Source: Thalassotalea loyana (GTDB lineage: Bacteria; Pseudomonadota; Gammaproteobacteria; Enterobacterales; Alteromonadaceae). Taken from it: a stretch of 64,000 nucleotides of DNA. Position 1 is the stretch's first letter, and each line of letters starts with the position of its first letter. A program made the position numbers and the translations under genes. Shown piece after piece: positions 17,901 to 25,905 of this stretch. The notes beneath the pieces were generated by a model. It was given only the letters and a program-made list of their open reading frames with translations, was not told the DNA's origin and ran no database searches. The DNA lies in the NCBI RefSeq assembly GCF_030161435.1, contig NZ_BSSV01000001.1:62001-126000 (forward strand), written 5' to 3'.

Positions 17901-20900
17901 CTTGGAATAGGCACAAACCCACGCATCGTTGTGTAATGATTTCTATGGTAGCGCTGATCTTCGTCATCAGGGTTGGAATTCATAAACCAATCGCCCGAAT
18001 ACGATTGCTCTGTTACGTCATTTTGGTTTGATAAACCCCAATCACCATCGTCATTCCAGTGATCTCTACCGCTAATTGATGCCGTAGATGTCGCCATCTC
18101 AAAATCATTAAAGTATGGATAGTTGTATGTTAGGTTCTCAAAGTTCCCAATACGTACATTGTCGATGGTAAATAGTCGAGGTCCGGATGCACTGCCCCAA
18201 TATTGTCTGAAACGAATAAAGACTTCGTCGCCTTTATAATTGTCTAGACTAAAGTTGGCTTGCGTATATGTACCGTGATTAAATTCATCTCTGTAAGTAA
18301 ATAAGTTTCGCCAAACAGACTCATTCCTTCTTTTAATTTGTACATAAACCTGACCTGAAAAAATGTTCGCTTTATACCAGAAACTCAATGTTGGTAAGGT
18401 CGCGTTGCTTGGAATTGGCACGTACCCTGATAACGTAACGTAATGATTTCGGTCGTAGCGCTGATCTTCATAATCAGCATTGTTGTCAATGAACCAGTCA
18501 CCTTCAAATGGGACATAATCGGTATCATGTTCTTGGGATATTCCCCAATCGTGCTCATCTATGAATTCTTGTTGACTTGACGGCGACTCTAAATCATTGA
18601 AATACGGATAACCCAGTGAAGGTTGGTCATTATCTCCGATTCTAAAATCGTCAACTGTAAATACTCGAGCACCGTTAGAAGAGTTCCAGAATTGACGGAA
18701 TCTTATGCGAACAGCTTGTCCTTTATAATTATCGAGAGGAGCAGAGAATCTTGCGTATTTTGCATGGGTAAACTGATCCGTGAAGGTGCGCAAGGTCACC
18801 CAAGTATTTGTGCCTTCTACTTGTAATTGCGCATAGGCTTGTCCGCTGAATATATCTGCTAGATACCAAAAACTCACTTCTGGATTTTCTGCATCCGCAG
18901 GAATTGGCACAAAGCCGTTCATTTCAACATAGTGATTGCGATGATAGCGTTGATCTTCATTATCCGCGTTATTATCAAGAAAGTAGTTACCACTTCTTGG
19001 GTAATATCTATCATCATGTGCCTGTGAAATATTCCAGTCACCTTGGTGATTCCAATGATCTTGACCGTTAATTTGATCCGTTGAAATTGCTGTTTCGAAG
19101 TCGTTGACGTATGGGTAGCTGTAGGTGTCACGGGTTAGTTCATCAACGCGAAAATCATCAATAGTAAAGACACGTGGCCCATTACTGCTGTTCCAATACT
19201 GCCTAAATCGGAAACGAACGCTTTTACCTATATAACTATTAAGCGCATATTCGTGTCGTGCATATGTGCTGTGATTTAGTTGTTCAGTAAATGTTGTCAA
19301 CGTTCGCCATGTGTTTGAACCTTGCTCCTGAATTTGAACATAAGTTTGACCCGAGAAGATATCTGCTTTGTAGTAAAAACTTAATGTCGGTGCTTCAGCA
19401 TCACTTGGGATGGGGATAAAACCTTGCAGGTCAATGTAGTGGTTTCTGTGATAGCGTTGATCTTCGTAATTCGCATTATTGTCTATGAAGCTGCTTCCGC
19501 TGTATGGAACATAGTCGGTGTCATGTGCTTGGGATATGCCCCAGTCTGCACTATCATTCCAATGGTCGGTGCCATTGACGCCAACCGTTGATACAGGAGT
19601 TTCAAAGTCATTAAAATAAGGATATGTCAGCGTAGGAAGATTATTTTCGCCGACATAAAAGTCATCAATGGTAAAGACTCTGGCGCCATTAGTGCTATTC
19701 CAATATTGGCGGAATCTAAATCGAACATTACTACCTTTATAATTAGACAAATCTACTTCATGATTGGCGTAATCTTCGTGTGATAATTGCTCTGAAAAAC
19801 GAAACAGGTGTTGCCAGGTATTACTGCCTTGAGTTTGTACTTGCAGATCAACAACGCCAGAAAAAATCGTTGGTCGGTACCAAAAACTTAAAATAGGTGC
19901 ATCAGCGTCACCTGGAATAGGAATAAAGCCATTAAGGCGTGTGTAGTGATTACGATGGTAGCGTTGATCTTCATTGCTAGCGTTGTTATCTAAGAAGTAA
20001 TCTCCACGGTATGGTGCATACTCAACATCATGTGTTTGCCCTATGACCCAGTCACCTTCATTCGTCCAATGATCTCGGCCATTAATACTTGGCGTAGAAA
20101 TGGTCGTCTCAAAGTCGTTGCTGTACGGATATTTATATATCTCTACAGGCACAGTTCCTACATAGAAATTATCAATGCTAAAAAGTCGAGGGCCGCTACT
20201 TGAACCGTAGTATTGTCGATATCTAAACCGTACTTTTTTGTTGGCATATTGCGTTAAAGCATGTTGATAATTGGTATAGTCGTCATGATTTTCTTGTTCG
20301 TCAAATGTGTTCAGTGTTATCCAGCTATTTGAACCAAACTCTTGTATTTGAAAGAAAACCCTATCGCTTAAAAAGAGGTCAGCGCGATAATCAAAACTTG
20401 CTATGACGTTTGTCGTATCATTCGGTAGGGTAATATACCCGTCTAACGTCGCCGACTGCTGACGGTGGTAGCGTTGGTCAATGTTATTTGAGTTATTATC
20501 TAGGAAATAACTTCCGGTAGCAGGAAAATAACTGTCGTGTGCTTGGTTTATTCCCCAATCACTTTCATCATTGAATTCTAGCTGTTCTTGGGCTGTTTCA
20601 AATCCATTAATATACGGATATCCCAAGTCAGGTAGCGACAAATCACTGATCGTTAAGTCGTCAATAATAAAGAGTCTAGGGCCTGTTCCGCTATGCATGT
20701 ATTGCCTAAAACGGACTTGAAAGTTATCACCAATAAAACTGTTTAAGTTGGTTTCATGAAAGGTATAACTATCGTGGAAATATTCTTCGCTAATTCGGTC
20801 TATTTGTTGCCACGTTGTGCCATCACGAGAAGCTTGGATATAAATATCACCGCTCGTTAGATCTGCCTTGTAAGCAAATCTTAATGTCGGGTTTACCGCA

Positions 20901-21652
20901 TTTGCAGGAATTGAGATTGCTTGATTGAGCGTTGCATAGTAATTGCGGTAGTAACGTTGATCGATTTCATTCGGGTTGTTATCTAAAAACTGAGTTGGTG
21001 ATTTGGCTATTCTGGCTCCCGAAGCATTGTTATTGATTGCCCATTCACCGGTAAAGGTCCACTCTGTGTTGTTACCTTCGAAGTCCGTTGTATAGGGATA
21101 GCCAATTGATGTACCACCACACAAATCACCAAAATCTGCGTTTTCAATCGCATCGTCATCATAGTCGACATTGGCTGAACCAGCCGCGGCAGTGATTGCA
21201 CCAGAGATATCAGCGCCATTCCCATTTTGATTAACGACGCCAGCAACATAAATTATCGCGTTAATTTCCGTGTTGCCACCGGTAATACTTAATGAGCCTG
21301 CAATGTAAATGATGACATCTTCTGGATCGCCAGATTCATTTATTTTTACGTTGTGCCAGTTGGCTGAATTTCTCACGTATATTCGGCTGGTCACTTCTGA
21401 ACCAGAAATTGGGCCTATAAAAACTTCGCTACCATTGTTTAAGTTACTTTGAGAAAAAAAGTTGTCACCGCGGGGCACTACAATACCGTCAAACATATTG
21501 TCGTTTGAAGAATTTGGTGGGATATTTTCAAAGGGCTCTGCGCCTGAGCCTATCAGATTAAATCCGTCAGGAAACACTGCATCACAGCTCGCAGCGTATA
21601 ATGAATTGCAAAATAACAGCAGGATAAAACTGGTGATTAGACGTAGGCTCAC
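14927..21652 (-). CDS. Giant MshQ-like surface protein with seven tandem repeats
   Basis: This 2241-residue secreted protein has a signal peptide ending near LYAA (residue 20). After an N-terminal region (about 21-180) resembling polymer-forming/collagen-binding beta segments come seven homologous repeats (about 184-1340). A LamG/concanavalin-like domain follows (about 1340-1550, with LPELTVSLWAK and DEWSHIAITF), then a C-terminal region of about 690 residues that resembles the DUF6701 part of MSHA biogenesis protein MshQ (GRFTPAYY, TFAYIGQ). MshQ normally belongs to the MSHA pilus operon; no other msh gene is visible here, so this is an orphan, probably an adhesin or pilus-associated surface protein. 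The protein ends in Gly-Asn with no sorting tail. Domain names are from recalled family features, not a search. Confidence 0.8.
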   Translation of the reverse strand: MSLRLITSFILLLFCNSLYAASCDAVFPDGFNLIGSGAEPFENIPPNSSNDNMFDGIVVPRGDNFFSQSNLNNGSEVFIGPISGSEVTSRIYVRNSANWHNVKINESGDPEDVIIYIAGSLSITGGNTEINAIIYVAGVVNQNGNGADISGAITAAAGSANVDYDDDAIENADFGDLCGGTSIGYPYTTDFEGNNTEWTFTGEWAINNNASGARIAKSPTQFLDNNPNEIDQRYYRNYYATLNQAISIPANAVNPTLRFAYKADLTSGDIYIQASRDGTTWQQIDRISEEYFHDSYTFHETNLNSFIGDNFQVRFRQYMHSGTGPRLFIIDDLTISDLSLPDLGYPYINGFETAQEQLEFNDESDWGINQAHDSYFPATGSYFLDNNSNNIDQRYHRQQSATLDGYITLPNDTTNVIASFDYRADLFLSDRVFFQIQEFGSNSWITLNTFDEQENHDDYTNYQHALTQYANKKVRFRYRQYYGSSSGPRLFSIDNFYVGTVPVEIYKYPYSNDFETTISTPSINGRDHWTNEGDWVIGQTHDVEYAPYRGDYFLDNNASNEDQRYHRNHYTRLNGFIPIPGDADAPILSFWYRPTIFSGVVDLQVQTQGSNTWQHLFRFSEQLSHEDYANHEVDLSNYKGSNVRFRFRQYWNSTNGARVFTIDDFYVGENNLPTLTYPYFNDFETPVSTVGVNGTDHWNDSADWGISQAHDTDYVPYSGSSFIDNNANYEDQRYHRNHYIDLQGFIPIPSDAEAPTLSFYYKADIFSGQTYVQIQEQGSNTWRTLTTFTEQLNHSTYARHEYALNSYIGKSVRFRFRQYWNSSNGPRVFTIDDFRVDELTRDTYSYPYVNDFETAISTDQINGQDHWNHQGDWNISQAHDDRYYPRSGNYFLDNNADNEDQRYHRNHYVEMNGFVPIPADAENPEVSFWYLADIFSGQAYAQLQVEGTNTWVTLRTFTDQFTHAKYARFSAPLDNYKGQAVRIRFRQFWNSSNGARVFTVDDFRIGDNDQPSLGYPYFNDLESPSSQQEFIDEHDWGISQEHDTDYVPFEGDWFIDNNADYEDQRYDRNHYVTLSGYVPIPSNATLPTLSFWYKANIFSGQVYVQIKRRNESVWRNLFTYRDEFNHGTYTQANFSLDNYKGDEVFIRFRQYWGSASGPRLFTIDNVRIGNFENLTYNYPYFNDFEMATSTASISGRDHWNDDGDWGLSNQNDVTEQSYSGDWFMNSNPDDEDQRYHRNHYTTMRGFVPIPSTANNPKVTFQYNASTFSGFVDLQIQRQGERNWRVLKRFDNDDTTTDYELYSYVLNQYKGESVRFRFRQYWHSSSGPRYFSIDDFFIGQDVLSLWYFEEDWLDSSGQGITLTPVNNPTFSNADRAKDGDNLSETSTCFYTEYNGTNYSRAQNTAQNSQLPELTVSLWAKTNVFSGVQALFTKGTGLGIYLNANGYVEWHYAGQIMTSTTPLVVDEWSHIAITFGPDDQKLYLNGGLNASASNTVTLSNIDQDIFLAAEFDGNAINASRNFNGDLDEVRVYFSVQDSAAINQDINTFHPCDIKSEPHHYEIEHNPTGLTCAAETATIKACMNDMCTELSDQSVSVDLIGNSQIKASTTFTGSTTVNFNHTSAEVLTLGLANESIPATDVTQCTNGLNTSCQMTFKNAGFRFLSSTGDLTIDTQTAGQAFNIKVQAVEDNNGVCEGLFNGNVNIKLAKQLASPTTEGLALTVGNTVVPSLPSYTPDIGVNFGAASTGDLTLTYLDAGQIRINASYSDGDISITGSSNPFWVKPSALVLSAQNIDGDIDGTSATASANHPAGVGFNFNVTAVNTNGDTTINYQPVDIEMSVGRLAPTDVGSIDGDFTYADSQSISSSVTPTFNDVTLTGFTNGVSSFVNANFSEVGVINIDLKDANYGDNQTIDAEAITVGRFTPAYYVQTIATVTDGGGQVSELNGSLHNNHNSSIISTCNLDQTFAYIGQKDASNSAIGSLRYNTTPQLEITAYNQQGIVTTNYLGDFVKLEDTSVDVLAPTTDTTAQGTDNNLLAMSGNINNGQIVQVNTGDGSVEYQLSTADNFHYLRSAISQVEPFTSSIELIVNSIIDSDGISANSMQNISPAGIEMRFGRMVVDNSFGPETANLRQVMQTQYLRNGQFITNTEDNCSVVTLANVSATSLGTSSVAGANGDILSGKNDTVVLSASNQEGDVIVIYNAPDWLKYTWTTSGNLDENPEGTASFGRYRGNDRVIHWREKGN
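17640..21110 (-). repeat. Seven tandem ~160-residue repeats inside the MshQ-like gene
   Basis: Repeat starts, seen as YPY-N/T-(D)FE in translation, fall near 21095, 20615, 20125, 19630, 19120, 18615 and 18125, giving units of 480-510 bp. Shared landmarks are YPYxNDFE, a short DW-G/N-I-S segment, FLDNN..xEDQRYHRNHY, a central IPIP, and RFRFRQYW.S..GPR.F.IDDF at the end. The units look like beta-sandwich (MAM or carbohydrate-binding type) modules. The third to fifth units are the most alike; the first and second are more diverged. Confidence 0.9.
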
Positions 21653-21748
21653 TTCAAATTCCTATTTTGCATTGGCTAACCGATTAAAATATAAAGTATA
21701 AATGATATATGCGTATTAATCATATATTGTTAATTTACCTTAAACGTT

Positions 21749-21762
21749 GGCTAAATTATAGC
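21749..21762 (+). promoter_or_regulatory. Possible sigma-54 promoter before the 14-residue-repeat protein
   Basis: The stretch TTGGCTAAATTATAGC has GG-N10-GC spacing with a good -24 (TTGGC) and an imperfect -12 (TAGC instead of TTGC). It lies 56-69 bases before the start at 21818. It may be chance in AT-rich DNA. Confidence 0.25.
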
Positions 21763-21817
21763 CATCGTGTGATACATTTATTGAAATAACAGATGAATTT
21801 AGGCTTCAGGAGTGAGC

Positions 21818-22750
21818 ATGAATAAACCGTTAGCGACCTATACTCTCGCATTTAGTATTTTTTGTTTGTCGGGCGCACTTATTTATTTTTCCTGGAAACT
21901 TGTTGAGGTCAAAGATGCGTTGCCAGCGCTTATTAATCAAGTTGATAAGACTGCTGTAAAAGTCTCACCAATTATTGATGAGATAGCAGAAATCAAAGCA
22001 TTAGTTCCTGATGTGCTTAATGAGGTCGAGCAAGTTCGAGTTATCGTTCCTGATGTGTTGACACAAGTTGAACAAGTTCAAGCGCTTGTTCCAGTGATTG
22101 TCAGTGAAGTAGAAGCAGTTCGTCAGTCTATTCCTGCCATTACAAACGAAGTTGCGCAGGTACGCCAATTGATGCCTGACGTGTTATCGAGGGTAGATGA
22201 TATTAACCAACAAGTGCCTACGATTAGCGCTACCGTCGATCGATTTTCAAGTCAACTTGCTGATACCAATCAGCAGATCCCAAAGATACTCACGGAAGTA
22301 GAAGCAACAAGAACCAGTATTCCTGAGGTATTAAGCAGAACGGAAGCAATTGTTGCGAACTTGGGGCAAGTCGGAAAAACAACAGGCGAAGAGGCTGTTT
22401 ATGGTGTTTTCAGTGGCCTTTTCAAGGCACCACTTAAGGTAGTTGGCGGTATAGGTAAGGCAATAACCGAACCTTTTGAAAATAAAGCCGCGTGGGTCAA
22501 TCCACAAGACAGGGAAAACATTGAGCAACTGATTGAGCAATTACTTGGGCAAGATGAGCTTGAGTCGTTTACTCAAACACACGATAAAACAAAGAATACG
22601 AGCACCATAACCTTGATCAAACGCACCGTTATAAATGCGAAACCATGCAAAGTCCTGCAGGTGGACGTAAAATCGCCACGTGGGCAACAGGTCGATCATC
22701 AGTTGACCTTTTGTCTAACAGAAAAGAATACGTGGCGATTGCATGAGTAA
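21818..22750 (+). CDS. Membrane-anchored protein with 14-residue coiled repeats, unknown function
   Basis: This 310-residue protein has one N-terminal membrane helix (about residues 7-27) followed by a run of 14-residue repeats of the form VRxLVPDVLxEVEQ (about residues 61-180), then a conserved-looking Gly-rich stretch (VFSGLFKAPLKVVGGIGKAI) and a C-terminal domain with two cysteines (KPCKVL and LTFCLTE). The ATG at 21818 has AGGAG five bases upstream; a GTG two codons earlier is less likely. The topology suggests a helical rod in the periplasm with a small terminal domain. I do not recognise the family. It is divergent from the MshQ-like gene, and no partner is evident. Confidence 0.75.
   Translation: MNKPLATYTLAFSIFCLSGALIYFSWKLVEVKDALPALINQVDKTAVKVSPIIDEIAEIKALVPDVLNEVEQVRVIVPDVLTQVEQVQALVPVIVSEVEAVRQSIPAITNEVAQVRQLMPDVLSRVDDINQQVPTISATVDRFSSQLADTNQQIPKILTEVEATRTSIPEVLSRTEAIVANLGQVGKTTGEEAVYGVFSGLFKAPLKVVGGIGKAITEPFENKAAWVNPQDRENIEQLIEQLLGQDELESFTQTHDKTKNTSTITLIKRTVINAKPCKVLQVDVKSPRGQQVDHQLTFCLTEKNTWRLHE
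21998..22352 (+). repeat. 42-bp in-frame repeats encoding a 14-residue unit
   Basis: Six clear consecutive units of 42 bp (21998-22249) encode V-x2-(L/I)-(V/I)-P-x3-(L/V/T)-x2-(E/R)-V-(E/D)-type blocks; two more diverged units extend to about 22352. Each unit has a proline at the same place, unusual for a plain coiled coil. At the DNA level the copies are diverged, so the array is old rather than recently expanded. Confidence 0.8.
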
Positions 22751-22806
22751 GAGGTTGTTAGAGATTCTGCACCAAGCTATTCCCAACGCGCACAAATAAT
22801 TCTGTA

Positions 22807-22849
22807 TTGCAATTTGCAATTCTGTTGTTGTGCATTTTGCAATTTGCAC
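22807..22849 (+). promoter_or_regulatory. Paired TTGCAATTTGCA repeats, candidate PrsR binding sites
   Basis: TTGCAATTTGCAA at 22807-22819 and TTGCAATTTGCA at 22837-22848 are 30 bp apart, about three helical turns. TTGCAA is self-complementary, so each copy holds two palindromic half sites separated by one base. They lie about 150-195 bp before the -24 element, the usual distance for a sigma-54 activator enhancer. Assignment to PrsR is inference. Confidence 0.5.
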
Positions 22850-22999
22850 TACCTTGTCGAATATCTCAGTCGGAGTGCTAAAAATACGTTGTTAACTGTA
22901 TGTAAAATATAATGATTGTGGTGTCGATATACTTTACAAGTCGACTAAGATGATATTTGTTATTTTGTTAAGTGTTTGTTTTGTATCGTTTTATAATAG

Positions 23000-23016
23000 T
23001 TGGCTCAAAAATTGTA
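23000..23016 (+). promoter_or_regulatory. Sigma-54 (RpoN) promoter of the PEP-CTERM gene
   Basis: TTGGCTCAAAAATTGTA fits the -24/-12 consensus (TGGCACG-N4-TTGCA) in spacing and in the TTGGC and TTG cores; the single important departure is GT for GC at -12. A start of transcription near 23026 would leave a leader of about 48 bases with GAGG at 23061-23064. Confidence 0.55.
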
Positions 23017-23073
23017 TGTTGTTTAGCCAGTAGTAATGCAGCGACAAATGCATGGTAGTAGAGGTATTCATAA

Positions 23074-23634
23074 ATGCGAAATTCAATCTTAGCAATGTTA
23101 ACCGGTTTAATGTGTTTGGTTCTTTCAAATCAAGCATCAGCAGATATTATTCATTACGATTTTGGTGATCAGTTACCAAATGGGTTCATGTCTGAATATT
23201 TCGATTTAGACCAAGATTCTATAGTAGCGAAAGACGCGGGTTTCGGTCATGCATCTGTATTGAGTTTAGGCACTTTATTTGTCGATAACACTAACTTTAC
23301 TCAATTCGGCAATTCGCTTTTAAGCGTCGGTGCAATCGTAGATAATTCAGTATCTTTTGTGAGCTCTGACTTTTTACTTAGCCTTGTAGTAGGTGATAAT
23401 TACATTGGTACTAAAGGTGTGACGAGCTGTGCAATGTGCTTTGGTTATCTTTCAATTAACTTTGATGGACAAGACATGTTTTTGAACAGCTTTACTTATG
23501 AGACTGTGTCAGGACAATCACTTGTGATTACTCCACCAGCAGCACCTGTTTTACCTGTGCCAGAGCCTGGTTCGATTGCGTTATTAGGTGCCGGTTTATT
23601 TGGTCTAGCGTTTATGCGCCGCAGACGCGCGTAG
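23074..23634 (+). CDS. PEP-CTERM sorting-domain protein
   Basis: This 186-residue protein has an N-terminal signal peptide (cut near NQASA, residue 23) and a C-terminal PEP-CTERM sorting signal: VPEP at 162-165, a hydrophobic helix (ALLGAGLFGLAF) and a basic tail RRRRA. Exosortase is expected to cleave at the PEP motif. The middle is Ser/Asn/Phe-rich with a CAMC pair and no recognised domain, as is usual for these proteins. GAGG nine bases before the ATG acts as ribosome site. It is the only PEP-CTERM protein in the window and lies about 30 kb from the prsK-prsR and polysaccharide genes that belong to the same system. Confidence 0.93.
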   Translation: MRNSILAMLTGLMCLVLSNQASADIIHYDFGDQLPNGFMSEYFDLDQDSIVAKDAGFGHASVLSLGTLFVDNTNFTQFGNSLLSVGAIVDNSVSFVSSDFLLSLVVGDNYIGTKGVTSCAMCFGYLSINFDGQDMFLNSFTYETVSGQSLVITPPAAPVLPVPEPGSIALLGAGLFGLAFMRRRRA

Positions 23635-23651
23635 TTAATGTATTGATTGAT

Positions 23652-23684
23652 AAAAAAACGCCTCATTTAATGAGGCGTTTTTTT
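23652..23684. terminator. Bidirectional terminator between the PEP-CTERM gene and pepD
   Basis: The 8-bp stem CGCCTCAT/ATGAGGCG with a 3-nt loop is flanked by seven A and seven T residues, between convergent genes. Confidence 0.92.
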
Positions 23685-23692
23685 ATGTTCGG

Positions 23693-25150
23693 TTATTTCT
23701 TAGGGATGTTATTTAACACCGCTGTAAGAAGTTGCCAGTATTGGCCAACGGTGGCAATTTCAACCTTTTCATCTGGTGAATGGGGAAATTTGATCGTTGG
23801 TCCAATTGAGACCATATCCCAGTTAGGGTAGGCGGTTTTAAATAGCCCACACTCAAGTCCTGCATGAATCACCATGATTTCTGGAGTCTTATCGAAGATA
23901 GACTGATAAGTATCTCTGACAACTTGCATGATTGCCGAGCTTGTATCTGGTTTCCAACCAGGGTAAGCGCCACTAAATTCAATCTCTGCACCAGCTAACT
24001 CAAATGTTGATTGGATCATACTCTGTGCGTCATCTCTACCATCATCGTGCAAGCTTCTGATCAATACTAAGGCGTTAAATTTATTGCCTTTAGTGCGCAA
24101 GACACCCAGATTTGACGACGTTTCAACAATACCTTCAATGTCATCGCTCATTCGAATTACACCGTTTGTGCAAGCATTTAAGGCACGTAATACTGATAAC
24201 TGTGAGTCCTGTGTCCAACATGTATCAAAAGTCTCTGGTGCTATTAGTGATAGTGCTAGATCTGGCTCAACAACTTTTAAACTTGCTTTGACCGTTTCTA
24301 ATTGGCTTACCAAAAAGCCTTTTAGCGCATCTACCTTGCTCGCTTCGATAACAAAGCTTGCGTTTGCTTCTCGTGGGATAGCATTTCGTAAGCTACCGCC
24401 ATTTAATTCAGTTAACTGAATGTTGAACTGTCGAGCGGCTTCAAGTAAGAAGCGAACAAGCAACTTATTCGCGTTGGCACGACCTGTATGAATATCAACG
24501 CCTGAATGACCGCCTTTTAAACCCGAAATTGATAAGTTGAAAGACTCGTAACCTTCAGGTACGGCCATTGTTTCAAGGGTAAAAGTAGCACTGCCATCAA
24601 TACCACCGGCACAGCCCATGTAAACTTCGCCTTCTTGCTCTGAGTCTGTGTTAATTAGGATATCACCGTCTAACCAGCCAGCTTCGAGTCCAAATGCACC
24701 ACTCATGCCTGCTTCTTCGTCGATAGTTACCAGTACTTCTAATGGGCCGTGTGGAACATCATTGCTCGCCAGTACAGCCATTGCAGATGCTAAACCAATT
24801 CCGTTATCTGCGCCTAAGGTTGTGTCTTTAGCAGTAACCCAGTCGCCATCGATATATGGTTGAATGGGATCCGTTAAAAAGTCATGCTCCGTTGTCGCAT
24901 TTTTTTGAGGAACCATGTCCATATGCGCCTGCAAGATTACGCCACGGCGATCTTCCATGCCAGGTGTGGCAGCTTTTTTGATGAAAAGATTGCCTACTGC
25001 ATCTTCTTTAACACTCAAGCCTTGTTCTTTAGCCCAAGACTGTATCCAAGCAGATATTTTTTGTTCGTGCTTTGAAGGATGTGGAATCGAACAAATATGC
25101 TCAAAGATTTGCCATAATTTATTTGGTTGAAGTTGTGATAATTGGCTCAC
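23693..25150 (-). CDS. pepD: Aminoacyl-histidine dipeptidase (beta-alanyl-histidine dipeptidase, M20)
   Basis: This 485-residue cytosolic zinc peptidase of the M20C type hydrolyses Xaa-His dipeptides such as carnosine. Metal-site segments are visible: AHMDMV (His76, Asp78), LGADNGIG (bridging Asp about 117) and TIDEEAGM (catalytic Glu and ligand Glu); IHAGLECG supplies the C-terminal His. The SGLKGGHSGVDIHTGRANAN segment begins the lid domain. Length equals E. coli PepD. It is probably transcribed alone. Confidence 0.96.
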   Translation of the reverse strand: MSQLSQLQPNKLWQIFEHICSIPHPSKHEQKISAWIQSWAKEQGLSVKEDAVGNLFIKKAATPGMEDRRGVILQAHMDMVPQKNATTEHDFLTDPIQPYIDGDWVTAKDTTLGADNGIGLASAMAVLASNDVPHGPLEVLVTIDEEAGMSGAFGLEAGWLDGDILINTDSEQEGEVYMGCAGGIDGSATFTLETMAVPEGYESFNLSISGLKGGHSGVDIHTGRANANKLLVRFLLEAARQFNIQLTELNGGSLRNAIPREANASFVIEASKVDALKGFLVSQLETVKASLKVVEPDLALSLIAPETFDTCWTQDSQLSVLRALNACTNGVIRMSDDIEGIVETSSNLGVLRTKGNKFNALVLIRSLHDDGRDDAQSMIQSTFELAGAEIEFSGAYPGWKPDTSSAIMQVVRDTYQSIFDKTPEIMVIHAGLECGLFKTAYPNWDMVSIGPTIKFPHSPDEKVEIATVGQYWQLLTAVLNNIPKK

Positions 25151-25214
25151 GTAGTTTCCTCAATACTTAATGACGACATGTATTAGTTTAGTTATCAGCC
25201 GTCACTTTTGTTGT

Positions 25215-25799
25215 TTACTTGTCGGCTAATAAGAATAGCCATTGGTCATTAAAATCTTCACTTGGCTTCTTGCTAAAACCTGAGCGAACATATGCGCTAA
25301 TTTTACCTTCACAGAAAGAGACAATGATATTGGCAAGCGCTTGTTCATTGATTGTAAAGCCTTTGCCTTCGCGTAACTTGCGCTCACGCAATACTTGCTT
25401 ATATTGTGACTCAAGCTTTTCGAAAAACTGGTGAACTCTGACACGCAATCGTTCGTTTTCACCCATCAATGCATCACCTGTTAGAATTCGACACATACCT
25501 GGATTTCGCTCAGCAAAAACCAAAAGCACATGAGTAATGTGATGGCAGCGAACAAGCGCTTCTTTGTGATCTGCCATAATCAGATTAATTCGTGAAAAAA
25601 TAGACTCTTCAATAAACTCTATTAATCCTTCAAACATGCGTGCTTTCGATGGGAAGTGACGATAAAGTGCCGCTTCTGAAACGCCGACTTCAGCAGCTAA
25701 CTTAGCTGTAGTAATACGTTGACCCGGACTTGTTTGTAACATGAGTGCTAAACACTCAAGGATTTGTTGTTTTCGACTTGGTTTTTGTGTTGCAGGCAT
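25215..25799 (-). CDS. slmA: Nucleoid occlusion factor SlmA (TetR family)
   Basis: This 194-residue protein has an N-terminal TetR-type helix-turn-helix ([22 protein letters not shown]) preceded by [16 protein letters not shown], and the long C-terminal domain ending LLADK that is specific to SlmA. The protein binds sites over the chromosome and blocks FtsZ ring formation over the nucleoid. It lies downstream of coaBC, as in E. coli, but the dut gene that normally sits between the two is absent. Confidence 0.95.
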   Translation of the reverse strand: MPATQKPSRKQQILECLALMLQTSPGQRITTAKLAAEVGVSEAALYRHFPSKARMFEGLIEFIEESIFSRINLIMADHKEALVRCHHITHVLLVFAERNPGMCRILTGDALMGENERLRVRVHQFFEKLESQYKQVLRERKLREGKGFTINEQALANIIVSFCEGKISAYVRSGFSKKPSEDFNDQWLFLLADK

Positions 25800-25905
25800 A
25801 ATGCGACTTTTTATTATTCATGCTTAGAACGAGTGTTGATTGTAACGTGAACTTTCTAGCTTGCCAAATGAAAAGTCGCTAAGTTTGTATGTGCTTACTT
25901 ACTGG

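Larger units (their letters stand above)
22751..23073 (+). promoter_or_regulatory. 323-bp upstream region of the PEP-CTERM gene
   Basis: There is no open reading frame of note here. The region holds two TTGCAA-type repeats (22807-22849) and a sigma-54-like promoter (23000-23016), listed separately. The rest is AT-rich with no further recognised signal, and I see no terminator for the upstream gene. Confidence 0.6.

Noticed and set aside
17640-21110. Possible CRISPR-like or satellite repeat array
   Set aside because: Units of about 500 bp keep one reading frame and diverge mainly at synonymous or conservative positions; they are protein repeats.
15108-21701. Several plus-strand open frames inside the MshQ-like gene
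   Set aside because: They are short, lack ribosome sites and domain patterns, and lie opposite a continuous 2241-codon frame with repeated protein motifs.
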